Positions 8,752-19,379 of a DNA stretch of 26,023 bases are shown piece after piece. The translations under genes were made by a program, and so were the position numbers. The DNA lies in the NCBI GenBank assembly GCA_009602725.1, contig WELB01000170.1:64972-90994 (forward strand). The letters run 5' to 3'. The stretch is from Spirogloea muscicola. Taxonomy: Eukaryota > Streptophyta > Zygnematophyceae > Spirogloeales > Spirogloeaceae. The notes beneath the pieces were generated by a model. That model ran no database searches, had not been told where the DNA came from, and was given only the letters and a program-made list of their open reading frames with translations. The first letter of the stretch is position 1, and every line of letters starts with the position of its first letter.

Positions 8752-10532
8752 ATGGCCGCCGTGCCGACATCGTCCGGCCGCGCCGTCGTTGCAGTGGTGG
8801 TGGACAAGGACAGCGGCGCCAGCCAGGCTGCGCTGACCTGGGCGCTCACCCACCTGGCCAATGGCGGCGGCTCCGAGCTCGTGCTCCTGCACATCATCAC
8901 CCGCGTGCCCAACCCAAGTCCGGCCCTTGCTCCCTCCCTCCACCTCCCCCACCTCCCTGCCACCATCTCCTCGCTCCACCCCCTCCCCCCTCCTCCTCTC
9001 TCTTCATCTTGCCAGCCACCATATCGCCCAGCTCTGGGGTACTGTCTCTGCCGCTGCCAAACGAGCTGCAGCTCCAGTCTCCCCCTCCTTCTGCGCGAAC
9101 CTGTGCGCCCCCCCCNCCCCCCTCCCTCCCCCCCTCTCTAACCCCAACATGAACCACTTCTCCTACCACCTCACTGCCTGCTTCGAGTGCGGGGCAAGAC
9201 ACTGCAGTGGCCTCTGCTCCTCTGATTCGCTTTGGCGCGCCGCTTAAGAACCTCGGCCGCCGCTGCTCGCAGCCAGCAGGTCGCTGCGAGCATGACCGCA
9301 ACAACCCACCCAAAGCTACTGCAGCCTCCACCACATTCTTCCCTCGCCCCTGCCTTAGCCCTTCCTGCCAGAGCCTTTCTCCTCCCACCCTCCTCTTCAC
9401 TTTTCTGATCGAAGCCCCTCCCTCCCTCTCTCCTTGTTGATCGCAGTCGGCACATATGACTCCGTTAGTGAGTCGAAACGGCTGATCCTGGACGGCCACG
9501 TGCGCTTCAAGGTGCGGCCCTTCTTGGAAAAGCATGCGGCCTTCTGCCGCGGCCGTGGTGCTGGGGCTTCGGCACCCACCATCACCATCCGCATCGGCGA
9601 GAACGACTGCGCCATCACTGGGGTCATCGCAGAGGCCGCCGCAGCTGGCGCTACAGCGCTCGTTGTGTCGCGCCCCACCAGCATTTTCGGCAGGTGCGGC
9701 ATCTGGCCGCTTGCTTGCGCTTTCATGGCGCTATGCAGGCTGTGGCGACCTTGGTTACTGGAACCGGGCCACAGTTGCTTGCCCTCACCTCACACCTGCC
9801 ACCATTGCACGACGTGCAGCGGCAAGACCCTGGGCCCACTGGCGACCCAATGTCGCAAGTGCCTGCCACCAGGCTGCACGCTCTTCGTAGTCGCGAAAGG
9901 CCGCCTTGTGCACCAGGAGGCCGCAACTTGCAGCGAGCTTGTCATCTCTGCCCCCAAGAGTACTGTGTTCCGGACCTGTGGTGCGTTGGTCTTTCCCTTC
10001 AACCATTTTTCCCTCTTCTCTTCCCTCCCTCCTCCCTGATGTCCATCTCCTTCATGCTTCTTCACGTGGCAGGGCATCATGCTTCCCGCAGCTCATAGTC
10101 TGTGCGCCCTGCTAACATGCTGTCCCCTCCTTCCGCTGCACTTGTGCAGACTCCCCAACCACGGCACTGTCGCCACCGTTGTCCGTGTGTTCGACGCCAC
10201 AGCACACCAGCAAGATCGCGCCCTCCCTCAGTGCCTCAGACATTCCCCTGCTATCCGTCGTCTCCATCTCCTCCTCCTCCATCTCCTCATCCGCTTCTAC
10301 CTCTTCCCTCTCCCCAACCTCCTCACTCTGCTCCACGCCGTCGTGGCGGTCAGCCCCAGATTCCAGGCCTGCTCGGGTGAGCCGAGACGGGACCATGGGA
10401 AATGACGAGGATGATGAGAGCACAATACGTATCTTGCTGGGGAGGACCTCGTTGCTCTCCCTCGTCCGTGATGCCAGCCCCGACGACATCCTCAAGGGCC
10501 CCGCTGATGAGCTCTGGTGCACGCCTCACTGA
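8752..10532 (+). CDS. Universal stress protein (USP)-like domain protein with Ser-rich tail
   Basis: Proposed exons: 8752–8917, 9447–9693, 9820–9980, 10150–10532. Exon 1 starts at ATG and reads AVVAVVVDKDSGASQAALTW, then ELVLLHIITRVPNP, the first strand-helix-strand of a USP fold. Exon 2 has SESKRLILDGHV, a ITIRIGENDCAITGVIAEA stretch and ATALVVSRPTSIFG. Exon 3 has QCRKCLPPGCTLFVVAKGRL. This is the order found in the USP domain of plant USP/U-box receptor-like kinases, which bind nucleotide in some members. The usual G-x2-G-x9-G-S/T loop is not clearly kept. The last exon is Ser-rich, then acidic (NDEDDEST), ending WCTPH-stop; no kinase domain is seen. An alternative splice at the strong donor CGG|GTGAGC (10377) to 10584 would replace the end with a Pro-rich tail ending at 10775. 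The 529-nt first intron is very pyrimidine-rich and holds the N near 9116. Confidence 0.65.
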
Positions 10533-11316
10533 GCTCCTGATGCTGCTGGCTGTTGCCACCTACACTTGACACACATTGTGCAGTTTGAGCACAAGGAGAA
10601 TCAAGCTGCAAATGAGGGTGAAACACCAGCTTTCCCCCTCCTGCCTCCTCCTCCTCCCTCCTCTACAACCTCCAACTTATTACCTCTGTCCACGGAACGT
10701 GCTCCACCTATGAATGACAGGGCTGCTATTGCCTCAGAGCCTCGCCGCTGCCTTAGCCAGCCTACTGCCAGCTGATGTGCCCAGCGTGCAGAAGGTCTCT
10801 TCAAGCGCTGGCCCAGCTCTAGCTCTGTTCTCGTCATCTGGTGATGATGTGGACATTCATACACCTACTGTGTGCGTAGCTCCTGGCATGCCCCATGGGA
10901 GTGCTCCAGGAGCTATACACCAACTGAGCCCGCCTGCTCATTGATTAGGAACAGAGCTACTGTCCCAATCAGGGATTATGGTAGCACAACCCAACAAATT
11001 ATTCTGCACCTTCCTAAGCAAATAACGTGTCTGTACCTAATAACGAGTTCCTTGCTCTGGTTCTTTTGTGACATAAGGAAGGGCCCTGCATATGGTGCAT
11101 ATGCGTATTTGATTTTGCTATCTTCAGGAAGGCCAAGCCTGTGTAGTCCTGAAAGCATTGTACCAGCATAGCAGCTATATTCAGACACTAAAACATGCAG
11201 AGCATTCAGCAAATGACCATACACCGGCACCAAAGCATAGGCACCAGAAAATGAGTGGGGGTTGCTGAGAGGCTCCTCAGCTTATGTGTGCTCGTCCAAA
11301 GACCAATGGGATGGTA
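10533..11316. other. Convergent intergenic region
   Basis: Space between the 3' ends of two converging genes. 10584–10775 is an open frame (FEHKENQAANEGETPAFP…LSQPTAS-stop) that may be an alternative last exon of the USP-like gene. A further open stretch ends at 10944 (GAIHQLSPPAH-stop). The remainder is AT-richer, as expected for UTRs. Confidence 0.35.
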
Positions 11317-14300
11317 TCATGTGCTGTTAGATGGCTCTGTTGCTAGTGTTGATGGATTGGTGATGTTGATGTTGCAATTAATTAAGAGAGGGCCGTCAAG
11401 GTCCAGATCTGCCGCCTTCATGGCCGCCTCAAGTTCCTGCAAGCAAATAATATTTGTTTGAAGGCATGCTACTTGATGATCAGACTTCTTGTTGCAGGCC
11501 TGAAGCTTGCACTGATTGAAACGGTCTTCTGACATAAGTAGACTCTGTGACCACCTCCCCGGCAAGCGCCTCTTGAGGTTGTCAATGGAATAGTGAAACG
11601 AGAAGCTTGACTTGAAGGTATGATAAATAAAGAAAGCAGAATCTTGACCTGCTAGCTTCCCAAGCAGGATATAGCCTCATGAAGGACTCTCAAGACTGAA
11701 TGAAGGGCAGATTTGCTTCTGAGGTCCTTCTGTAGTAGGTGTACATTTCACGAATGTGGCAGAAGTAAGCGTGCTAGGGGACTTATCATACCTTCTGTTC
11801 TGTCACATGGAAAGCTTTGCTGGTGCAGTGCTCCGTGCACAGTACCTCAATCAGCTTGTGATTCTGCCAGCTTGCGCAGCTGAGATGCAAAGGAAGGCCT
11901 TCGCTTCTGGGTGCACGTGACCCAGTGTTCAGCACGAGTATGATGGGTTTGACACCAAGTCTCATCGCCGTTGAAAGCTCCTGATGAACATCACGCTATG
12001 AAGTTAGAAGAGTGGTGCAGAGTGATAGCGTACGTGTATGCGAGCATTGCATAGTCAATGTGATCACAATAGCCCTAAATAAGGAGTCAAGCCAAGCAGC
12101 TCAGCATGGCTCCCTACAGCATAAAGTTCAAGACCAAGTGTGTTCTACATTTGTCTTAAACAACTCATTTGCCAATGATCCTTAACATGGATACTCACTC
12201 ACAGATAATTTGGTCAATCGCACCTGGGCAGTCATTTGGAATGAATGTTCGTTGATGACTGACACAAACCTGCGGCCAGGCCTGCTCACTGCCATGCCCA
12301 GCGTGGCTGGCAGCGACCAGCCCATGGCCATGTGCACAGATTGGACCTGCAGACTGCCTTGCAGCGTAGCATGTCAGCAGCATTGCATACGAATCTGATA
12401 TAGTAGCTGCAAAACTGCTGGCTTTTTCACTTACGTAGCCCCTGCTGGCAATTTGAGAGACAGGGCACTGATGAGGAAGTCGCCAAAGTCAGTCACCAGA
12501 GTGGTATTGCTTGTGAGAAGGTCCTGCGGCATGGCAAGCGGTACAGCAAAATGAGATGCATTCATACACAATGCCTTACCACTGGTGGGAATGGCATTAG
12601 GTAAAGGGTCGTACACGCTCGTTCGGCAACGCTAGTAAGCAGAACTTCAGTATGTTAACATGGTCACTGGTAGTATATGCTTGAGGATATAGACTTGTGT
12701 AATGGGCTTGAGGTCCAGCTCCAATCGGTGTTGATCAGTCGTGACATACAATTTCGCGATAACGTTTAGCATTTCGTTGGCTGTTGCAGGGCTTTAAGTA
12801 CCTGAACTGCTGTCTTCACCAAAGAGTATGTAAGCAGCTCAGTCTGGGGCTTCCTAGCTGGGTCGACCACTACTGGCATCTCGGTCGTGGGTGTACCAAG
12901 ACGTACTGCATTTGGGTGAGGAATCTGAGCTAATTCCGTCTCAGCTGCTGAGTGTACCTCTAGGACTACTGGTGGCACCAGCAGCTCCTTGTCCTCTCCT
13001 TCGGCACATTCTTCTGACCCAAGTGGTATATCTTCCGAATTACCTGCAATATCACCTGCAACACCTCCTGCTTCTATATGAGAGCCTTTGACGTCCTTGT
13101 TGAGACTTCTTGAGGGGCTGCCCATGTAGAGGGGGAAGCTGTCCCGTTGCGGGAGGTCGTCAACGCAAACGAGCTCCTCGCTGCTGTACCCGTCATCTAG
13201 GCCATAACCAGAGGCTGCTCTTGCACGCACTTCGGCGCACCGAGGGTCCTCCCCTTCTTCTTCTTCTTCCGCACACTCCAGTCCTTCCTCGTGGGTAAGC
13301 AGGAGCTTTCTTGCGTGCGTGCTCTCACTCGTCTTCTCTTTCACATCATGCAACTGCAGGTTGGTGATTGTGCTCAGCAAGTTGACAGTATAAAATTGTT
13401 CCTGCTTGATACATCTGCTGAAGCCACTGAAAGCTCTGATTATGTTATATGATGGGTTGAGATGCTCACTTTTTCGGCCAGCAAACCCAGGAAGTCCACC
13501 ATGCATACAGCTGGATATTCGCAGTCTGGCAGTTTGACAGCATCAGGCATCACCTAGGAGCACAAAGCAAGGTCCACAGGTCAAAAGGACAGTCCTTTTC
13601 ACTGTTGCTATTGACTGTGGGAAAGGCATGCAAGAAACTCCAGACTAGTAAGGCTGCTGCTACATCCAACATATGTCGGTGAAACGTCGACCAGCGTTTG
13701 ACCGTAGAAATTGCGCCACTGTTCAGACGTAGCATTTCTATACGCAATTCCTCCTGCACCTTGGCTGACTAATGCGCCGATGCATGTGGCATACCTGGAT
13801 GAGTCTATGTGAACTCCAAGGCAGGGAATATTGAAACGTTGAGAGGTCAATTGAATATGGTCCAACCGCCATTGCTGCGTCTGCTTCTTCAACGACCTGG
13901 CGACATGATGGGGGAACGGAGACCTGTAGTAACAGCAGCCGCTAGCAAGTGTCAGATGTAGCTTGCTGGTACATAATTTGCAGCTAAAGAATCAAGTAAC
14001 CAAACCAGATATATGATGCGAGATAGAGTACATCTGCATGATGTATCGGGACTTCTCACATGCCCCATATAGGTCCCGGCGAAAGCAGGGTGGTCCTCTT
14101 GGAACAAGCCCTTGGCATCAAAGGTCACTGCCAGCTTGCAGCCCAGAGCTTCTGCTACGTCGGCAAGTGCAGTCTGTACTGGAACAATTTCTGCCCTCGC
14201 CTTCGGTCCTACGAGCAGCACAGGGTGCCGCTGCAAGACAAGGGCATCAGCAGTGCATCTATGATGGCAGAGTCTAGCATAAGCTTTGCTGCGAGTTAGC

Positions 14301-15938
14301 GACAGCCGCTTCCTGGTCACCTACAGTCGGCAAGTGTACACAATGGAATCAACACAACTTTCGGAGTAATCTGCAGGTATGTGGATTTGGATGCAAATTT
14401 GCATCGGGCGTCATGCTTCATCACAACCTGAAATCAGTTTCTTGCTCACAGATTGTTTGAGAAGGTGCGCAGCAGAGGAAGCAGCTGCCTCCAGGTTGGG
14501 GGGATGACTAGGAACAACAATGGGAGACGCTAGAGCTGCTGGCCTTCTAGCTGCTGAGGAAGCGACGTCCTCACAGACCTCAATCAACACAGGCTTGGAA
14601 CTTGTGCGCATGCATAGCAGTGCCCTGCTCAAATTTCAAAACGTCAACATTTCTGTCAAAACTTATGGTACGCCGCGTTCATGCCACTGAGCACAAGTTT
14701 GACGCACTAGGTAAGCAGTAATCTGTTTCAAGATGCTTGACAAATGAGGTTGATTGCGCATGAGGAAGATGAGTTACCATCCACAAGGCTTCAGCAATGG
14801 AGCTGAAGTACAGTAGTAAGGTTCCCATGGCTGCAGAGATGGATTGTATCTAAGTATGGCGTTCTACTCAGCTCTTCAAGAAGGGCGTGCAGTTGGGAAA
14901 GATGACCAACACGGACCTGTCAATCAGTTGAGGTGCCGCACCAACCTCACGAAGCTGAACAGCATCACATGTTACTTCTTTATACATCCGGAATGCCTGA
15001 CACTTGTCCGTCTCACCCGTTGTATTGGGTAGGATCTTTGTGCTTGCTGCAAGATAGCTATATGATGCTCAGATGGTTCAACACTGACCAGGGTTTTCAT
15101 CCAACAACCAAGCCGTCATTCAGGTGCTCGATATTATAAGAACTTGCAGGCTTAGGCGTCAGGCGCATTGAGATCGCTCACCCAGGTCTTCGCTGGAAGG
15201 TGCTGCAGTGAGCAGAATGATTTGCAGATTGTGGGCATAGGCGCCAGCAATGGCATTCAGTGCGCTGACACTGCCCGTGCCATATGTAACACACATTGCG
15301 CCAACCCCCCCCATTCGAGCATAGCCATCGCTGAAGTAGCCCGCATTGAGCTCGTTGCAGCAGCTGCATGGAGTCCAGTCAAGAATGCAGTGACTTCGGC
15401 ACCAAAGGCAGAGCTAGGCGGCAATTGCTACGGACTTCTGGCATCTATGGGGCTGTGTTAATGCGATAACATGTATCAAAATGCAAAAGTCGCGTGAGTT
15501 CCAACTTTGATACATCAAAAGAATGCAGTTACCACTTCTTCCTTCAGTCATGCTCTTACTTGATGAACTGCAGCTTTTCATTCCTTGCTAGCTGGTCCAT
15601 GCCAAGACAATATCCAGCATGAGCAGACCACTGTGCAGCAGTAAACGTGCGCGGAAAGAGTCTTCTCCATCTCGACTGTGCTGGCAAATATTTCCAAATC
15701 TGAAGCTGCGCCAGAGGCGTGGGCAGGCTCATACCTGGTTAAGGAGGGGAAGCGAGTAGCCGCTGGGCACCACAAAGACGTGGCCCACTTTTGCTTCCAC
15801 CAGGCGTGCTGAAATATACGTTCCCACAGTCCACCGCGGGCCATCACCAGGTGCCGCAGGTATACCGAGCCATGCTCCCTTCTCATTTGAACCTTGCTCG
15901 ACAGCTAGCGGCTCAAGCATATCGGTTGAGATGGTCAT
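11317..15938 (-). CDS. Pyruvate decarboxylase-like protein, 13 exons, probable pseudoenzyme
   Basis: Exons in transcription order: 15938–15735, 15591–15560, 15363–15182, 15046–14917, 14624–14450, 14230–14060, 13923–13795, 13553–13470, 13353–12802, 12523–12435, 12353–12224, 11980–11792, 11436–11317. All junctions are GT–AG with consistent phase and give 728 residues. Homology to PDC is collinear: TVGTYISARLVEAKVGHVFV, CCNELNAGY, YGTGSVSALNAIAGAY, FRMYKEVTC, SSKPVLIEV, PVLLVGPKARA, DAKGLFQEDHPAFAGTYMG, QVVEEADAAMAVGP, GWSLPATLG, SFQMTAQELSTAM. Working enzymes decarboxylate pyruvate with ThDP/Mg in the cytosol. Here only the cofactor-activating Glu (in NELNAGY) survives. The GDFN Asp, the His-His pair, the GDG…NN metal-binding motif and the GYTIE Glu are all substituted. 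Exon 9 adds a roughly 150-residue acidic insertion between the central and C-terminal domains. The start is the first in-frame ATG; an upstream 5' exon is possible because GTGCAG precedes it. Confidence 0.88.
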
Positions 15939-16600
15939 TCTCAGCTGCACATTGTTGAATAATGGTCAGCAGATCAGGTCCGAGTCTTGTGCTTCATGCA
16001 AGGGTCCAATAAACAAGGGGTTCACATGGCAGAGCTGACAATTAGTGCATATGTGGAACAAGCTGTGCGCGTCGGTACATGTCGCCTGGTGAAGCCAAGG
16101 GGCGTGCAATCAAGCTCAGTTAAGCCGGTGGTATATTTTTCCGCTAAGTCGCAGCACTCGTTTTGGAAGTGGACCTCTGCATAGACATCAGGTATATCAG
16201 CTAGTCGGTCTACTACAGCCAGGACTGTTGCTGAGTCCAGAACTCCATTACATGTTGGGCTGGGGACCAGGCGCAAATGCAGGACACATCAGACAAGAAG
16301 GGGCGTGATCAGGCTTTATCTTTACCAGCGATCTGAGAGCTGCAAGCGTAGCTGGAGCAAGCGGACTGCGGAGGTGACGGAGCATCAGGAGCGTGCCAGG
16401 CCGAGTGCAGATGCAAGAAGCTTGCTTGGCCGTCTATCAGGCGCTTCCACGAGGCTGCAGGAAGAAGAAAACGACTGCTGATATCTAAAAGAACGGCAGG
16501 TATCAGAAGAGCGGCTGTAATAGGCAGCCAGGTGCATACAGATGGTACTCATGACCATGTAGCGGAGCCACAGGCCAGGCAGGCAGGGCGATCTGGGATC
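15939..16600. other. Region upstream of the PDC-like gene
   Basis: On the minus strand 16276–16022 is open for 84 codons and reads plausibly (SATVLAVVDRLADIPDVY), but it ends in a stop and has no PDC or other recognisable similarity. It could be 5' leader sequence or an unrelated exon. Otherwise no feature is seen. Confidence 0.3.
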
Positions 16601-16603
16601 TTA

Positions 16604-16660
16604 CTACCCCCGTGTCAGCGATAGGAGGTCAGATGAGCTAAGAGGAGGAGGAGCAGCCAA
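16604..16660 (-). mobile_element. Possible LINE tail-like segment
   Basis: The minus strand reads SSSDLLSLTRG followed immediately by a stop, close to the SSSDLYVLTRGY-stop end of the intact LINE. No 3' UTR or hairpin of the family follows, and the upstream part is CGG-repeat sequence, so this may be coincidence. Confidence 0.25.
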
Positions 16661-16712
16661 GCCGGAAGGGGCGCCACAACGGAGCGGCGCAGGCTGACGA
16701 GTCGTCGCCGCA

Positions 16713-16753
<41 letters not shown>
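16713..16753. repeat. (CGG)n trinucleotide microsatellite
   Basis: About 13 uninterrupted CGG/GGC units within a GC-rich island (about 16620–17000) that lies between two divergently transcribed genes. It encodes poly-Pro, poly-Ala or poly-Arg depending on frame, which explains several spurious ORFs. Confidence 0.9.
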
Positions 16754-17620
16754 AGCCCGAAGCCGAGAGCTCTCCGCGGCGGCCATGGCGGCGGCCGCGC
16801 CATGCAGGAAGCCCTTCTGCTGATCGACTGAGACCAAGCGACCAATGGGATCGACGGGGCGCCGCCTGACGCTGACGCCTCGTCATTCCGACGGGACGGT
16901 ACGGGACGAGCGCTCTTGGCCAGGGGCGCCGCCGCCGCCGCCGCTCCGCCGCCGCCGCGGCCGCGCGCGCCTTCCGTCCGTGCGACCAAGAGTCCTGGGC
17001 CTGATTGCTTATCCAAGGGCTTCGGTGGTGCGCGAGGTTTGAACAGATATCACTAGTGCGGCTTCCTCGAGTCGCTTGCCGTCGAGGCCTGCATGGGAGC
17101 TCGCCCTCTGCAATCCGATGCGCTTGCATTAGTTGACTTGATTATTGGCATCCACGGCCTTAGCCCAGTGGGTATGTTATGGGTTTAGGGTTTGCCTTCA
17201 GCGTTTTCTATTGTTTTTGTCCATGATGCTGCACCTTAAGCATCAGCAGGCCAGCTTGCGTAGATAGATCAAAGAACCTGACAGAATGTAGGGCCCTTCC
17301 TCTTCTGGTCATCATCAAGGTGCCGGTAGAGACGCCTATCGCAATTGTGCAGCAGGTTATCGGGGAGCAGGTGCTCAGCTTGCTCCTCCACCCCTGCCTA
17401 GCACGCTTACTCTTCTTTGCGCGTCTGGTCAAGCCTCTGCTCAAGAGCCTGGAAAGCTTTCTTCTCATCACATGAGCATCAATGGAATTCTTATACGACT
17501 ATATTAACAAGCGCATATATATACGCATATGTATGTATATACATACCCCTCGCTGTGCCAACTTTCCAGTGACCACGGTACTCAGTCAACTAGGAGGGTT
17601 GTGTTAGCAGCTGCTGAGAA

Positions 17621-18692
17621 ATGGATGACATGCGGACACTGCAAGCAGCTACTGATTGCTGCTCCTTGTTTCAAAAGCTCAAAACCCTTAATGACTGTCA
17701 TTTCAAAATCCAGGTGACAATTGCAAAGAAAGAACTGGAAGGACTGCGTGTGCAGCTGCTCAGGAACCTCCAACCAGCACCTGGACCCTGCTGACATGCA
17801 GGCAGTGCAAGCAGCAATTCGATCCGTCCCAAAACAAGGATGGCGCTTGCAGGTTCCATCCTGCACACTATGGAGGTACTTGAGCACAATGCACTTAAGC
17901 ACAGTTTGTTTGAGCCTTGAAGGGGGGCCTGTAGCAGTTGTAGCTTGCTTATCAATAATAGGAGGGGCTTGCAGCCTGCTAAGTACCTGCAGAGAGTCCC
18001 AGGCTTTAAAGCAGCGATCCGCCTGACTGCCACATGGTAGTTGGCAGAGCATTGAGTGCTCTTGCCATCCACCTGCCACAATGCCTCATACTACTGACTG
18101 CTTGGGCAGATTTAGTTGCTCGCGGTATCTGCATCAATCAGCCACAGTCGATCAGGAGCCACATGCTCAAGTAAGATGCTAATGTTGTTGTAAGCTGGCC
18201 TGCCTGGCTTGTTCAAATACACCCAGGTGAGGTGAAGCGGAAATGGAAGGTGCGTACATGCTGAGCCCGACATGTACATTGCCACCTGTTGCGGGCAAGC
18301 ACACTGTCTACAAGAAATTATTGTGATAGATCAGTAAGGAGGATAGTAGTAGCACAGTATCATAGTGTCTGCTGAAGTACATGAACTCAATTTCTACTGC
18401 TGCACAAGACAGTCCAAGTAGCATGTGACCACATCCAACAAAGGTGAGCTCGTGTTTGTGCTCCTTATAATGTCATGACGAGGTTGGTTCTGTTGTGAGT
18501 GATGCCCATGGCTCTGCAAGCATTGTATTGCAGTCCTACAGTTATCATCAAGTTGGAATAGAGTTCCTCTACCACACAGAAGAGACAAGGGCAGAGGAGG
18601 GCGAGGTCACAACCTTCTGGGACTGCTGCGGTCGTTCGAATCAATTTGATCCAGGATGTTGTAAAGGACCACATATATCATATGATGACTAG
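17621..18692 (+). CDS. Cys/His-rich putative zinc-binding protein, green-lineage type
   Basis: C-terminal exons are firm: an exon ending at 17875, a 23-nt exon 18227–18249, and 18534–18692 with TAG stop. Together they read LLTCRQCKQQFDPSQN, then ACRFHPAHYGG, then EVKRKWK, then TTFWDCCGRSNQFDPGC and KGPHISYDD-stop. Paired C-x2-C and C-x-F-H ligands followed by W-x-C-C-G, G-C and a late His form a pattern I know from uncharacterised eukaryotic Cys/His-rich proteins; it suggests two zinc sites, but no function is established here. Upstream, 17621–17794 is an amphipathic coiled-coil-like stretch (VTIAKKELEGLRVQLLRNLQ) in a different frame from the Cys motif. Joining them needs a one-base shift or an implausibly short intron around 17745–17765. 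The N-terminus may lie further upstream. Confidence 0.7.
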
Positions 18693-18960
18693 GCCACTTG
18701 GTGGTAGAGGCCAATTTGCAAGGAACAACAGCGGGAAGCTGCTAGTTCTTCTCAATGTGCACCTCTACTGCCTGTCAAAGATCACGCTATTCCATGTCAT
18801 CGATTTGTCTCGCCCCTATCATACTGCCAATCTGTGATAGGCATTCCATGCTTGCACTTTCTTATCAATTCCTCCTGCATCTTGACCTTACAGTGCTCAT
18901 CATTCATACTTATGTCAAAAAAATCTGTCACTACCTACCATTACCTCGCGGCTGCTTAGC
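18693..18960. other. Intergenic sequence
   Basis: 3' flank of the zinc-binding gene. No ORF or repeat I can support. Confidence 0.35.
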
Positions 18961-18966
18961 TGGTAC

Positions 18967-19143
18967 CTGCCACAGCTTGTTGAGGTAGGTCACAACCCTT
19001 AAAGCTGGCTTACGGCTTTTTGGCACTTGGGCTTCCCCTTGAGCAAAGCGAGCGGCAGAATGGTTCTGTGCACCGATGCCAGATGCCATCTGGGCACGGG
19101 CAGATGGCTGTGTTCCTTGTCTGAACTGAACTGGAGGTGCCAT
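18967..19143 (-). CDS. Hypothetical N-terminal exon
   Basis: From an ATG at 19143 the minus strand reads MAPPVQFRQGTQPSARAQMA, then FAQGEAQVPKSRKPALR and VVTYLNKLWQ, reaching a good donor CAG|GTACC at 18967 after exactly 59 codons. Composition looks coding, unlike the flanks, but I do not recognise the protein and found no continuing exon in the 270 bases before the neighbouring gene ends. It could be a gene fragment. Confidence 0.3.
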
Positions 19144-19379
19144 GCTCGCAAACCCCTTCAAATGACCTGAAAAGTGAGTCCGCCTCATATGTCCACGTGT
19201 GCAGCTACCTCACAACTTCCATCATATTGAATGAGCCACCGAAAGGATGAATGACAAGATACCCCATTACTGAGATGATGGCATGCTGCGCCCTATGTCA
19301 GTTGTTGACTGAGTTGGTTACTACTGGCCAGCCATGGCAGCCACTTGTTCAGCTTAGTCGCTTGTGCTCCATGCTGGGG

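Noticed and set aside
8262-8966. 234-codon minus-strand ORF rich in Arg/Gly/Glu
   Set aside because: It arises from the CT-rich tract and from the antisense of the USP-like first exon; it is compositional.
13608-13892. Minus-strand ORF reading across the PDC-like gene
   Set aside because: It is in another frame of exon 7 and runs through intron 7. The PDC frame (QVVEEADAAMAVGP) with donor at 13794 fits the family.
11317-15938. PDC-like locus as a plain dead pseudogene
   Set aside because: No stop or frameshift interrupts 729 codons and all 12 introns keep GT–AG and phase. Decay limited to active-site positions suggests altered function rather than neutral loss, though without transcripts this is not proven.
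16022-16276. 84-codon ORF as a 5' exon of the PDC-like gene
   Set aside because: It ends in a stop before the first PDC exon and shows no similarity to PDC N-termini; kept only as a note in the flanking region.
16615-17129. Poly-Ala/Arg/Pro ORFs across the CGG repeat
   Set aside because: Low-complexity translation of a trinucleotide repeat, open in several frames.
17582-18079. 165-codon minus-strand ORF
   Set aside because: It is antisense to the zinc-protein exons, whose motifs and splice sites are clear on the plus strand. Its own translation shows no recognisable pattern.
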